From: Brucella sp. BE17
GTDB lineage: Bacteria; Pseudomonadota; Alphaproteobacteria; Rhizobiales; Rhizobiaceae
Direction: 5' to 3'
DNA: 64,000 nt
Assembly: GCF_039545455.1 (NCBI RefSeq)
Contig: NZ_CP154468.1
Location: 496,001-560,000, forward strand
Of the stretch, positions 1-8,100 are shown piece after piece. The notes beneath the pieces are model-generated. The model was not told the origin of the DNA. It saw only the letters and a list, made by a program, of their open reading frames with translations, and made no database searches. The first letter of the stretch is position 1. Every line of letters starts with the position of its first letter. Position numbers and translations under genes: made by a program.

Positions 1-280
1 ATGTAATGCCGGTGTCATCCACATCCCAGCTTTCGGCCAGTTGGGGCTTGATCGTATTGTTGTCTGCGTCGTCGGAATAGACCAGCCGGTCATAGACCGA
101 TGCCAGTACTTCCTGTGTCTTTGGTTCTGTTCCCTGTTGTGGGTCGACCGAGAGAACCTGTGCCAGTGACGTTGCAATGACAAGCTGGTTATTTGGTGTC
201 TCGGCTATGGCCATTGGTGCCATCGAAAGCGCAAGGGCAAAGGCTACGCCTGTCATTAATCTGGAACTGAATTGTTTCAT
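1..280 (-). CDS. ABC transporter solute-binding protein, family 5 (partial, N-terminus only)
   Basis: The first 93 residues are visible and the gene runs off the left edge. The start ATG (complement of 278-280) follows a GGAGG-like site at 283-291. The protein opens with a Lys/Arg-containing signal peptide and an Ala-rich core ending near AIA (about residue 26). It continues with the family-5 (dipeptide/oligopeptide-type) N-terminal pattern: LVIATS, then VASVYDRLVY-like and IKPQLAESWDVDD segments. It should be the periplasmic binding component of a peptide- or glycoside-type ABC importer. It lies just downstream of the sugar-kinase-like gene on the same strand, so the two are probably co-transcribed. 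The ligand cannot be judged from this fragment. Confidence 0.85.
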   Translation of the reverse strand, partial: MKQFSSRLMTGVAFALALSMAPMAIAETPNNQLVIATSLAQVLSVDPQQGTEPKTQEVLASVYDRLVYSDDADNNTIKPQLAESWDVDDTGIT

Positions 281-291
281 TGTTTCCTCCA

Positions 292-1248
292 TTAAATAAG
301 AATCCGATCTGCTAGCGGCAGTTCGGATTCGATAATTCCCTTTTGTGATGTGGCGTAAAGCTGGCGAGCGCAATTGAGCGCGCCGATAACCGGTGGCTCA
401 TGCAATAATGCAGTCTTTGTGGTTTCTCCGACCAGCCGGCGAACTTCACGTGTAAAGGCATCAAAAAGCGACGGCTGACTGACGATCACGCCGCCCGCGC
501 AGACAACAATATCGACATCGCCATTTCTTTGCTGAAGAAGAGCGACCTGTTCGGCGAGCGCCCGCCCATGTCTGTCGATGACGGCTTGTGCGCGCGAAGA
601 CCCTGCCTGCGCTGCATCGAATACAAGGCTGGCTGCCGTCGCCCAGATGCGTGGTTCGATGGTAGCAAAAATCTGCGCAAGGCCGTGCGGATGTTCAAGA
701 TCGAAATGGGATAGGAAACAGGTTGAAAAAGTGTCCTGTTCACCCCGGTCGTAAGCCTCGAGAACTTGTTTTGCGGCATCACGGACAATGCCGGTAGCGC
801 CACCTTCATCGCCCAGAATCCAGCCCCAGCCGCCGACAGTGATCACGCCTTCATCGGACGTTGCCGTAACTGATGAGCCGGTACCTGCAATGACGCCAGT
901 GCCTGATTGCTTCCCGTAGGCAAGGATCAGGAGATGTGAATCATTGAGGACGCGCACCAGCGGAAAGCGAGCAGCGAGAGGCGCGCGCAAAACGGCTTCC
1001 TGTTCAGGGCTATCATTGCCGTGAACGCCTGCGACGACAACCGCAACATCGCCAAGCGGTGTGGCCACCGTCTCCACCATCGACAGCAAGGCATCAGCGC
1101 GCTGCGCATCATCAAGATTGGTCCATCCGGTACTTTCCAGAATCTTGTCGCCAAGAACGGTGCCGTCATGCGCTGAGGCAACTTTGATATGCGTCTTGCT
1201 GCCTCCTGCATCGATGCCGACGAGAATCTGGTTTGCATTTCTGGCCAT
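292..1248 (-). CDS. BadF/BadG/BcrA/BcrD-family ATPase, N-acetylglucosamine-kinase-like
   Basis: ASKHA-fold protein with the phosphate-1 loop GIDAGGSKT near the N-terminus, a conserved ND-(S/T)-H segment in the middle, the phosphate-2 loop GTGSSV and then GGWGWILGDEGG. This combination is typical of NagK-like kinases of the BadF family, which phosphorylate aminosugars or related sugars in the cytosol. The frame is open upstream to 1317, but the family starts close to GIDAGG. The ATG at 1246-1248 has GAAGGG about 13 nt upstream, so I prefer it over the longer form. It sits between a ROK regulator (divergent) and a family-5 solute-binding protein gene (downstream, 11-nt gap). That context suggests import and phosphorylation of an aminosugar or muropeptide fragment; the substrate is inference. 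Confidence 0.85.
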   Translation of the reverse strand: MARNANQILVGIDAGGSKTHIKVASAHDGTVLGDKILESTGWTNLDDAQRADALLSMVETVATPLGDVAVVVAGVHGNDSPEQEAVLRAPLAARFPLVRVLNDSHLLILAYGKQSGTGVIAGTGSSVTATSDEGVITVGGWGWILGDEGGATGIVRDAAKQVLEAYDRGEQDTFSTCFLSHFDLEHPHGLAQIFATIEPRIWATAASLVFDAAQAGSSRAQAVIDRHGRALAEQVALLQQRNGDVDIVVCAGGVIVSQPSLFDAFTREVRRLVGETTKTALLHEPPVIGALNCARQLYATSQKGIIESELPLADRILI

Positions 1249-1484
1249 TCTTTGGTGGTTGCCCTTCAATCTGGAATCCTGCTTCATTGGAAAGGGGGTT
1301 GCCATCCCTTCTCCCATTTACTGTTTCAATCTGGCCGGACATTGCGAAATGCTGCGGTAAGCCCTCATGCAGTAAGACTGCTAGGTCCGCCTCCCGCTTC
1401 GGTTTGCGTTCAGGCCGGGTTGAATGGCTTGCCGTATGGCTTCTTGAAATATCAGCTCCTTACAAATTCTTCCGTGTTGTTTGA

Positions 1485-1507
1485 TATTAAAGTTACCGAC
1501 TTTAATA
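1485..1507. promoter_or_regulatory. Perfect 9-bp inverted repeat, candidate ROK-regulator operator
   Basis: TATTAAAGT and ACTTTAATA flank a 5-nt spacer in the region between the divergent kinase and ROK genes. AT-rich palindromes of about this size are what ROK repressors such as NagC and Mlc bind. It lies 70 bp before the ROK start and 240 bp before the kinase start, so it could control both. No convincing -35/-10 pair was assigned. Confidence 0.6.
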
Positions 1508-1576
1508 AATAGGTCAAGAGGCTTTTATGGTAATCGTGACTCGGCTACACAAGGTTGTCGTTTTAAGGAGACAGGA

Positions 1577-2779
1577 ATGAAAGCAGAGGAAAAAGTTGCG
1601 CTAAGCGAGGTGGCGCAGGCGGTTTTTGCACGGCTTCTTGCCTTTGGCGAAGCCACGCGAAAACTTCTGGTTGAAAACACCGGCTTCAGCTTTCCGACCG
1701 TTACCGTGGCGCTGAGCGAGCTTTCTTCTGCCGACATGGTTTGCGAGTTGCGCCGCGAACAGGGCCCGCGCGGACGTGCGACTATCATCTATGGCGTGAG
1801 TGACGGCGCAGGCTGGGTTCTGGGGGTCGATATAGGCTCAACGCAGATCAGTTTCATCAGTCGCGAGCTGAACGGTCGCATCATCGATCAGGCCACATTA
1901 AAGCACGACAAGGCAATTGTGTCCGCAGGACAACAGGCGGGTGAATTGGTGAGGCAATCAAAAGCGATCAAATCGTTTCTGACGTCTCCGCTGGCGGTAG
2001 CTGTCGCCCTCAATCAGGTGGTACCGCGCCAACTGAACCGTTCGGATTACCCGATGCCACGTGCGCTCGAAATCGCGCAGACATTTGCCTCACATAGCGG
2101 ATTATCCCTCTCAATACCGTTCCTTCTCGAAAACAATGTGAATTGTGCCGCTGTGGCCGAGCATCAGGACGGACAGCTGCATGGCCATGATGATGCCGCC
2201 TATATGCAGATAGGTGTGGGAATCGGTCTCGGCTTCTTCTCCGATGGTGCGCTTATTCGCGGCGGTCATGGCGGAAGCGGTGAGCTTGCGCAAATTCCTC
2301 TTTCGTGGAGTGACAGGGTGGTTTCGAATATTGACGCCATTGAACAAAAATACGGTTCTGCCGGACTGATGCACAAGGCGTATGAACTCATGAGGGGTGA
2401 AACCGATTGCCCGAGCTCTCCCGAAGAGCTGTTTTCTCTGGCTAGTCAAGGTCATGAGCAAGCGCAGGTGCTCGTAACAGAATACGGCGTAGCGCTTGGC
2501 CGTATAGCTGCAACCGCGGCGACGATCCTTGATCCGAGTATCCTCGTGCTCGGCGGCGGTCTTTCCCGCAATGCTGCGTTTGCAGGCATTATTGTGGGAG
2601 AGTTTGAAAGCCGTAATAGGTCTACGACCATCACGCTGTCGCAGAAAGGGCCCGAAGCGACGGTGGTGGGTGCCTGTCTGCTGGCCCGCGATTATGCCGT
2701 CAATCGAATTGTAGGCCGCTATCATCGACCTATTTGTGCAAGGCCGACTTTAATGCCTGCCTGCATTCAAGAAGAATAG
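1577..2779 (+). CDS. ROK-family transcriptional regulator
   Basis: 400 residues from an ATG preceded by AAGGAG at 6 nt; the frame extends up to 1481 but that part crosses the palindrome at 1485-1507. The N-terminal ~75 residues form a winged helix-turn-helix (LLVENTGFSFPTVTVALSEL). They are followed by a ROK sugar-kinase-like domain with VLGVDIGSTQ, GIGLGFF and GGHGGSGELAQ. The usual zinc motif CxCGxxGC after the GHxxxG region is absent, so it is more likely a regulator than an active kinase. It is divergent from the BadF kinase and solute-binding protein genes and is probably their sugar-responsive repressor. The effector is unknown. Confidence 0.85.
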   Translation: MKAEEKVALSEVAQAVFARLLAFGEATRKLLVENTGFSFPTVTVALSELSSADMVCELRREQGPRGRATIIYGVSDGAGWVLGVDIGSTQISFISRELNGRIIDQATLKHDKAIVSAGQQAGELVRQSKAIKSFLTSPLAVAVALNQVVPRQLNRSDYPMPRALEIAQTFASHSGLSLSIPFLLENNVNCAAVAEHQDGQLHGHDDAAYMQIGVGIGLGFFSDGALIRGGHGGSGELAQIPLSWSDRVVSNIDAIEQKYGSAGLMHKAYELMRGETDCPSSPEELFSLASQGHEQAQVLVTEYGVALGRIAATAATILDPSILVLGGGLSRNAAFAGIIVGEFESRNRSTTITLSQKGPEATVVGACLLARDYAVNRIVGRYHRPICARPTLMPACIQEE

Positions 2780-3031
2780 CGGTCACTGACTGTCAAAAGA
2801 AGATGCTTATTTGACCATTCATGGCCGTTAATAAGTTCGTGATACCCGTTGGCATATATGCGACAGTGTCATCGCTTTCATGCTATGATTGAGACGTGAA
2901 TACCAAAATAAATATTAAGTGCTCGCCTGAACTTTGCTGTTTTTTTGGTAAAATACTTAGGATTACTTGATGTGCAATTTTTATCTATAATTGGTAGGAC
3001 GCGTTATTGTAAAAGCGTGCTGTTGAGTATC

Positions 3032-3604
3032 TCAGAAAATTAGTTGTGTGATGACTTCCAAGGAGCGTTCCTGATGAACATCGTCAAGACAGCGCCCCGA
3101 AGAGAGGATCTGTTCGTCACGCTCGATATTGAGCCTGATTATCTCATCTTCATAGTGTGTCACGACCGCTGTTAGCCAGCGATTGACCAGAAAGTCAGGA
3201 TCGGCCAGTTCGACGTTGAAGCGGTCGAGGCATGTATTCGTGGTTTCAGCATCGTACCATTTGCCACCCACGACCCATTGGTTGACGGTAAAAAGACGTT
3301 TGAGCTTTCCCCTGCCATCCACGCCAATTGCAATCAGGTGGCAGGGTTCGCTTTCGCGCCCATTAGGGCGAACAAAACAATGAAAATGCCCGTGTTCACC
3401 GTGGTGATCGGCATCGTTGTGGCAATGATAATACCATTGCGCACCGCTTTGCGGGTCATACACGTCCTTTTCAGGATAATGCTTCCAGGTGACAAGCCCC
3501 TCTGACGGCAAGGTTTTCAGCAATATATTGGAAGCGGACTTGCCAAGAACAGCCTCGCAATAGGCCATTTCCTTTGCGGCGCGCTCTTTCGCTTCCACTG
3601 ACAT
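3032..3604 (-). CDS. His-rich cytosolic protein of unknown function (DUF6969-like)
   Basis: 190 residues with no signal peptide or membrane segment. The most striking part, around residues 58-80, is HCHNDADHHGEHGHFHCF, dense in His, Cys and Asp, which could bind a metal ion. I recall such proteins next to YeeE genes under the name DUF6969 but cannot check this. The ATG overlaps the stop of the preceding small exported protein (TGATG), and that gene in turn overlaps the YeeE gene. The three are therefore translationally coupled and probably share a task in sulfur or metal handling. Catalytic function is unknown. Confidence 0.7.
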   Translation of the reverse strand: MSVEAKERAAKEMAYCEAVLGKSASNILLKTLPSEGLVTWKHYPEKDVYDPQSGAQWYYHCHNDADHHGEHGHFHCFVRPNGRESEPCHLIAIGVDGRGKLKRLFTVNQWVVGGKWYDAETTNTCLDRFNVELADPDFLVNRWLTAVVTHYEDEIIRLNIERDEQILSSGRCLDDVHQERSLEVITQLIF

Positions 3605-3876
3605 CACAAGGTGCCTGCTGAACAGGGATTGCCACCGGAGGGCGGTTCGACAGGTTTTGGCGCAGGTGCGGAAGGGGCATCACCGCTATATTCATCGGCA
3701 AGGTCGTCATAGCTGCGCTGGCCGGGTTTGGCAGGGACAGCGGCGGCACAGGGATTGAAGCTTTCATCTTGCGCAAGTGCTGGCTTCGGCGCTTCGCTGG
3801 TGGCATAATCAGCGGCTATAGCGCCAATTGCAGTGAGAAGGGATGCTCCAAAAAGCAGCGTATTTTTCTTGCTCAT
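3604..3876 (-). CDS. Small exported protein with two NPC motifs
   Basis: 90 residues. There is a short basic start, a hydrophobic stretch (LLFGASLLTAIGAIA, residues 7-21) that looks like a signal peptide, and a Pro/Ala-rich low-complexity body. The only two cysteines sit in matching motifs, FNPCAA (about residue 43) and GNPCSAG near the C-terminus. It overlaps the YeeE-family gene upstream by 4 bp (ATGA) and the His-rich protein gene downstream, so it is made with both. A periplasmic carrier of sulfane sulfur or metal via the two cysteines is an attractive guess but is not shown by the sequence. Confidence 0.7.
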   Translation of the reverse strand: MSKKNTLLFGASLLTAIGAIAADYATSEAPKPALAQDESFNPCAAAVPAKPGQRSYDDLADEYSGDAPSAPAPKPVEPPSGGNPCSAGTL

Positions 3877-5081
3877 TTTTTTCCAAATCCATCAAGGCCG
3901 AACAGCGGACGCAGGCGGACGCCTAAAAGGCTCCCCATAAACGCCATGACGAACCAGACCCAGCCATGCAGGCTGCCCGAGGCAATGCCGCTGAAAAGCG
4001 CGCCGATATTGCAGCCAAATGAAAGTCGAGCGCCATAGCCCATCAGCAATCCGCCGATAATCGCTGCAAGATAGGATGCGAACGGCACTTTTGCTTTTTG
4101 CGCGAATTTGCCCGCCAAGGAGGCTGCGAGTGCCGCGCCAAGGATGATGCCGAAATTCATCACGGACGTGACATCGAAAAGAACGCTTTGATGCAATGCG
4201 CGCGCTTGCGCAGGATTCTGCCAGAATTGCCAGCTTTCAACCGGAATACCAATGGCGCTGAACAGTTTCGCTCCCCAAAGGCCAAAACCATAGGTAACCG
4301 ACCATGGATGACCGGCAAGCAGAAGCGTGAAAATATTGCCCAACGCCAATAGCACTGCGGCAATGATCAATGGCCATGGTCCATAGAGAAACTTGGATGC
4401 CGAAAAATCTGAGAACCCGCTGAAAATGCTTTCGAGATTGCCGTGTTTGCGCTTTTCCGCCAAGGCTAGAATGGCGATCACAGTGACAAGGCCAATCAGC
4501 GTAATCGCTGTCCCCAAAAGTGGGCCAAAGTAATCGCCCAGTTTTACCACCGGTAAAGAGGGCAGCGAAAGCCAGAAGGGAAGATGCGCGGTTCCGATTG
4601 TCGCGCCTGCAATGAAGCCCATAAGTGTAATCAGCATTCGGCTGCTTCCGCCGCCGACCGTAAACAAGGTGCCTGAACCGCATCCGCCGCCAAGCTGCAT
4701 GCCAAGGCCGAACAAAAATGCGCCAAGCACCACCGAGACACCGACCGGCGCCCATGCGCCAGCAAAATTTTGCTCGAACGGGTTCATGCCGCTCGTCAGC
4801 GGAATGAAAACAATCGCTGTCAGCCCGATCATCAGGAACTGAGCGCGCATGCTTCTGGAGCGGCCTTGCGTGGCGAAACGTCTCCAGCCGCCTGTAAAAC
4901 CGAAAGATGCATGATAGAGCGCCAGGCCGAGCATTCCGCCAGTCAGAAAAAGCAGGGCCTGCGTGGTGCTTGCCAGCGATCCAATAATGCCGACGCCTGC
5001 ACCAATTGAGATCAGGATGATTGCCAGTGGCGAAACATCAATAGTTTTTCGTGCTGGCAGGATTGCCGTTGAAACAGTCAT
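3873..5081 (-). CDS. YeeE/YedE-family membrane protein, TsuA-like thiosulfate transporter
   Basis: 402 residues and about nine or ten hydrophobic segments. It carries the family hallmarks GGGCGSGTLFTVGG in the middle and SFGCNIGALFSGIASGS near the C-terminus, each with a conserved Cys. YeeE/TsuA proteins import thiosulfate, relaying it through cysteines along the pore. The length matches the full two-half family rather than the short split YeeE/YedE halves. It is first in a translationally coupled three-gene operon. A divergent operon makes an exported thioredoxin, CcdA and a rhodanese, which supports a role in sulfur-compound uptake. Selenium- or sulfur-related substrates other than thiosulfate remain possible. 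Confidence 0.85.
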   Translation of the reverse strand: MTVSTAILPARKTIDVSPLAIILISIGAGVGIIGSLASTTQALLFLTGGMLGLALYHASFGFTGGWRRFATQGRSRSMRAQFLMIGLTAIVFIPLTSGMNPFEQNFAGAWAPVGVSVVLGAFLFGLGMQLGGGCGSGTLFTVGGGSSRMLITLMGFIAGATIGTAHLPFWLSLPSLPVVKLGDYFGPLLGTAITLIGLVTVIAILALAEKRKHGNLESIFSGFSDFSASKFLYGPWPLIIAAVLLALGNIFTLLLAGHPWSVTYGFGLWGAKLFSAIGIPVESWQFWQNPAQARALHQSVLFDVTSVMNFGIILGAALAASLAGKFAQKAKVPFASYLAAIIGGLLMGYGARLSFGCNIGALFSGIASGSLHGWVWFVMAFMGSLLGVRLRPLFGLDGFGKK

Positions 5082-5319
5082 GTTATTCCATTCTTCTATG
5101 CGAAGGCCTTTATCTCATGCATGGCATTTCGGGGGAAATAATACCTATCTTTAAAGTGAGCATTTAGGGAAATTTGTTCCCCTTATACCTGATCTATTGA
5201 GCATTTTATTTCTTTAGTGGGATGTCATGGCTGGTTATTTTGCTAATTAATTATAGTTTGGTCCGACCGGAGCGACACGAAGAGCAGACGGCTCAAGCGC
5301 TCTCAACGAGGAATTTATC
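5082..5319. promoter_or_regulatory. Divergent promoter region of the sulfur-handling block
   Basis: 238 bp separate the yeeE-like and thioredoxin starts. The AT-rich centre holds the inverted repeat GGGAA-ATTTG-TTCCC at 5167-5181 and another GGGGGAAAT at about 5130-5138. These could be regulator sites shared by both operons; no known regulator motif was recognised. Confidence 0.45.
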
Positions 5320-5739
5320 TTGAAACTGAGACTGTTTCGTAGCGCCTTGATTGTTTTTGCGCTTCTGTCATCGCCGATTGTTTTTGCTCTGACGGCTCCT
5401 TCTGCCTATGCGCAGGCACCCCGGGCGCAATTGGTGCAATATTCCGCCGATACGGATCTCAAAGCATTGGCGGCGAAAGGCAAGACGGTCGTGTTTTTCT
5501 TTGCGACCTGGTGCCCGAACTGCATTCTCACGCTGACCGAATTGCAGGAAAAATGGAGCGAGATCGATCCACAGCTTACCCTCGTGATTGCTGATTATGA
5601 TCAGGAGAAGGCGCTTAAGGCAGAATATGGCGTCACGTATCAGGACACGTTTGTGCTGCTCGACAAGGAGGCGAAAAGCACCAAGCTCTGGAATGCCGGG
5701 GGCGTAAAAGGCCTCAACGACAACACTCGGGCGCAATGA
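5320..5739 (+). CDS. Exported thioredoxin-fold protein (CPNC active site)
   Basis: 139 residues from a TTG start with CGAGGA upstream. An N-terminal signal peptide runs to about the AYAQA cleavage site (residue 31). It is followed by a thioredoxin fold with VVFFFATWCPNC; the active-site cysteines are residues 65 and 68. The CPNC dipeptide differs from the CGPC of cytosolic thioredoxin and is common in exported oxidoreductases. Its stop overlaps the CcdA start (ATGA), so the pair is co-translated. CcdA brings electrons across the membrane, and this protein is the probable periplasmic acceptor. With the downstream rhodanese it may reduce persulfides or disulfides formed during sulfur-compound processing. 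Confidence 0.85.
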   Translation: MKLRLFRSALIVFALLSSPIVFALTAPSAYAQAPRAQLVQYSADTDLKALAAKGKTVVFFFATWCPNCILTLTELQEKWSEIDPQLTLVIADYDQEKALKAEYGVTYQDTFVLLDKEAKSTKLWNAGGVKGLNDNTRAQ

Positions 5740-6455
5740 GCTTCCTCTTTGCATTCATTGCCGGCGTAGTGACAATCCTCTCGCCTTGCGTGTTGCCGCT
5801 TTTGCCGGTCATTCTGGCCAGTTCCACACTGGAGGGACGATCCCGTCCATTCGGCCTCATTGTGGGCTTTGCCGTGTTTTTTACGGCAATCACCTTGCTT
5901 TTGAGTATTCTGGTGCGGCAGTTTTCAATCCCGCCCGATATTCACAGGACGGCCGCTGCCAGCATTTTCATTCTCCTTGGAATTGTTCTGGTCGTGCCTG
6001 CATTCAAACGCAGTTTTGAAACATGGACTTCTCAGTTGACCGGCAGTTTCGCCTCGGCAGGTCAGACCAAAAGCGGCTTTGGCGGTGGCTTTCTGACCGG
6101 TGCAGGACTGGGACTTGCCTGGACACCTTGCGTCGGACCGATCATGGCTTCGGTCATTACATTGGCTCTCAATCAACAAACCACACTGGCGTCTACGGCA
6201 ATGGCGCTGGCTTTCAGCCTTGGTACGGCGCTGCCTATGGGGCTTGCGGTGTTGATGGGAAGCCAGATCTATAAAAGAATGGGATTTTTAAAACGGCATA
6301 GCGCTCGTATTCAGCAGGCAATGGGACTGCTTATCCTGGCTGTCGGACTTGCGATCTGGTTCGGCGTTGACCGGACGATTCAGGTTGTCTTGTTCAAAGC
6401 TTTTCCCGGTTGGGACAGTGCGCTTACAGGCTGGGAGCGAGCCATTTCGGAATAA
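5736..6455 (+). CDS. CcdA/DsbD-type membrane thiol electron carrier
   Basis: 239 residues, six or more membrane segments. The two conserved Cys-Pro environments of the CcdA/DsbD-beta family are present: LSPCVLPLLP (Cys18) and WTPCVGPIM (Cys132). These two cysteines shuttle electrons from cytosolic thioredoxin to a periplasmic partner. It overlaps the exported thioredoxin gene by 4 bp. No cytochrome c maturation genes are nearby, so the reductant is more likely used for the thioredoxin/rhodanese pair than for haem attachment. That functional assignment is inference from context. Confidence 0.88.
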   Translation: MSFLFAFIAGVVTILSPCVLPLLPVILASSTLEGRSRPFGLIVGFAVFFTAITLLLSILVRQFSIPPDIHRTAAASIFILLGIVLVVPAFKRSFETWTSQLTGSFASAGQTKSGFGGGFLTGAGLGLAWTPCVGPIMASVITLALNQQTTLASTAMALAFSLGTALPMGLAVLMGSQIYKRMGFLKRHSARIQQAMGLLILAVGLAIWFGVDRTIQVVLFKAFPGWDSALTGWERAISE

Positions 6456-6477
6456 ATTACTCATTTCCGACTATATG

Positions 6478-6492
6478 GGGTAAAAATTACCC
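6478..6492. promoter_or_regulatory. Inverted repeat upstream of the rhodanese gene
   Basis: GGGTAA and TTACCC with a 3-nt spacer, in the 124-bp AT-rich gap between ccdA and the rhodanese gene. The gap is long enough for a separate promoter, and the palindrome is a candidate operator. It is similar in half-site (GGGnAA) to the repeat at 5167-5181 before the thioredoxin gene. Confidence 0.4.
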
Positions 6493-6579
6493 ATAATTGT
6501 CTTATAATTAGCAGCTCTTTGATTGAGTTTAGAGGATTTTTCACGAAAATTTAGAATGTAATTTTCAGGAGTCCTCCCC

Positions 6580-7881
6580 GTGTCGATCAAATCAGCAAAA
6601 AAAATTCTTACCGCCAGTGTCTTTTCCGTGCTGGCCCTCAGTGCGGTGTCGAGCATTGACACTTTCGGCATGAAAGCGACTTTCGTCACGGCAGCATCGG
6701 CACAGGATGCCGCATATCCGATCATCGTCAATGAGCAACAGTTCAAGGAATTGGTCGACACGGGTGCAAAGATCGTCGATTCTCGCCAGCCTGCAGCTTA
6801 CGAGAAGGGTCATATTCCCGGTGCGGTCAGTCTTCCATGGGCAAGGCTTAATGTTTCGGAGCGCGATGGCATTCGCAATGAATTCGCCGAAGATTCGGTG
6901 TTTGAGGACGTCATCAGTATGGCTGGTCTGAAAGCTGGCGATACGCTTGTCATTTATGATACGAACTCCTTGCCCGGACGCGCTTTCATCGCGCTTGAAT
7001 ATGCCGGTTTCAGGAATATTCATGTCCTTGATGGCGGCGTGGCTGCTTATTCCGGAGACCTTTCGACCGAGCCTGAGAAAGTTGCCAAGAGCGATTTCAA
7101 GCTCACCAACAAGCATGATGTGCGTGTCGATAAGGCCTATGTCGAATCCAAGCTCAAGGCGCAGGATACGGTTATTGTGGACGGCCGTAATGCCGATGCC
7201 TTCGTGGATGGTCATATTCCCGGCGCAAAATCGATCGTGGCCGCAAGCCTCCTGACGAAAGACAAGAAGATACAGCCGGAAGACGTGATCAATAATCTTC
7301 TTGCCTCACGCGGCATCGACAAGAACAAGGAAATCCTGTCCTATTGCGGCAGTGGCGTTGCAGCAGCCAATAATTACATTGCCCTGCGCAATCTCGGCTA
7401 CACCAATGTGCGTCTATATGACGAGAGCTGGGATGAATGGAGCCGTGATCCAAAAGCTGGACAGGCTTTGGCGCTCGGAAATTACACCTTTTCCGATGAC
7501 AGTGCTTCTTCGGATGCCAAGGAAGGCACACCGCATTTTCTGACCGAAGCGCAGGTCAAGGAACTGGCGCAGCAGCCGGATGTTGTGGTGGTCGATGTTC
7601 GTTCGCCTTCGGATTACAGCGCTGGCCAGATTCCCGGTTCCGTTAATGTCTTTTGGGACACGACGCTCGACGACAATCGCGTCCTGAAAACACCGGATGA
7701 ATTGAAGAAGATTTATGATGAAGTCGGTGTTACGCCCGACAAGAAAGTCATCCTGTTTACGCGTGGCGGTGTGCAATTGACGCATAGTTACACCGTCCTA
7801 TCGCTGCTTGGCTTCAAGAACGTGGATTTCTTTACTGGCAAGTTTGAAGGCTGGGAAAATGGTGCTCTGAAAAAGGGCTGA
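6580..7881 (+). CDS. Exported sulfurtransferase with three rhodanese domains
   Basis: 433 residues from a GTG start with AGGAG upstream. A signal peptide ends near the ASAQDA site (residue 42). Three rhodanese-like domains follow, at about 47-155, 177-290 and 318-430, each with the (V/A)DSR or VDVR and GHIPGA or GQIPGS signatures. Only the middle domain keeps a catalytic cysteine (Cys256 in YCGSGVA). Domain 1 has YDTNSLPGRA and domain 3 has TRGGVQLT at the equivalent loop, so those two are probably structural or binding domains. Periplasmic sulfane-sulfur transfer from thiosulfate or persulfide is the likely role, with reducing power from the CcdA/thioredoxin pair. Confidence 0.88.
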   Translation: MSIKSAKKILTASVFSVLALSAVSSIDTFGMKATFVTAASAQDAAYPIIVNEQQFKELVDTGAKIVDSRQPAAYEKGHIPGAVSLPWARLNVSERDGIRNEFAEDSVFEDVISMAGLKAGDTLVIYDTNSLPGRAFIALEYAGFRNIHVLDGGVAAYSGDLSTEPEKVAKSDFKLTNKHDVRVDKAYVESKLKAQDTVIVDGRNADAFVDGHIPGAKSIVAASLLTKDKKIQPEDVINNLLASRGIDKNKEILSYCGSGVAAANNYIALRNLGYTNVRLYDESWDEWSRDPKAGQALALGNYTFSDDSASSDAKEGTPHFLTEAQVKELAQQPDVVVVDVRSPSDYSAGQIPGSVNVFWDTTLDDNRVLKTPDELKKIYDEVGVTPDKKVILFTRGGVQLTHSYTVLSLLGFKNVDFFTGKFEGWENGALKKG

Positions 7882-7920
7882 TCACTTCACCACACCTGCG
7901 ATAAGATAAAGCTGTACAAG

Positions 7921-7967
7921 CGAAAGCGAGGTTCATGTTTCAACGTGAACCTCGTTTTCGTTTTTTG
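7921..7967 (+). terminator. Rho-independent terminator after the rhodanese gene
   Basis: A stem beginning CGAAAGCGAGGTTCA pairs with TGAACCTCGTTTTCG across a short loop and is followed by a run of six T. It lies 40 nt past the stop. Confidence 0.8.
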
Positions 7968-8100
7968 TTGCGGCGCAGCCGCCATTATGGCGGACTACTG
8001 CTTTTTGCAACGATGCTAATTTCTAATATTTTCTTTTGCGAAAGAGATTGAGGACGTTACTATTAAATTTCGGGCGCGCAGATAGTGAGAGAGGAAAGAC

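Noticed and set aside
2111..2725. 204-codon minus-strand frame inside the ROK gene
   Set aside because: Antisense to a well-supported regulator and without a start signal or motif.
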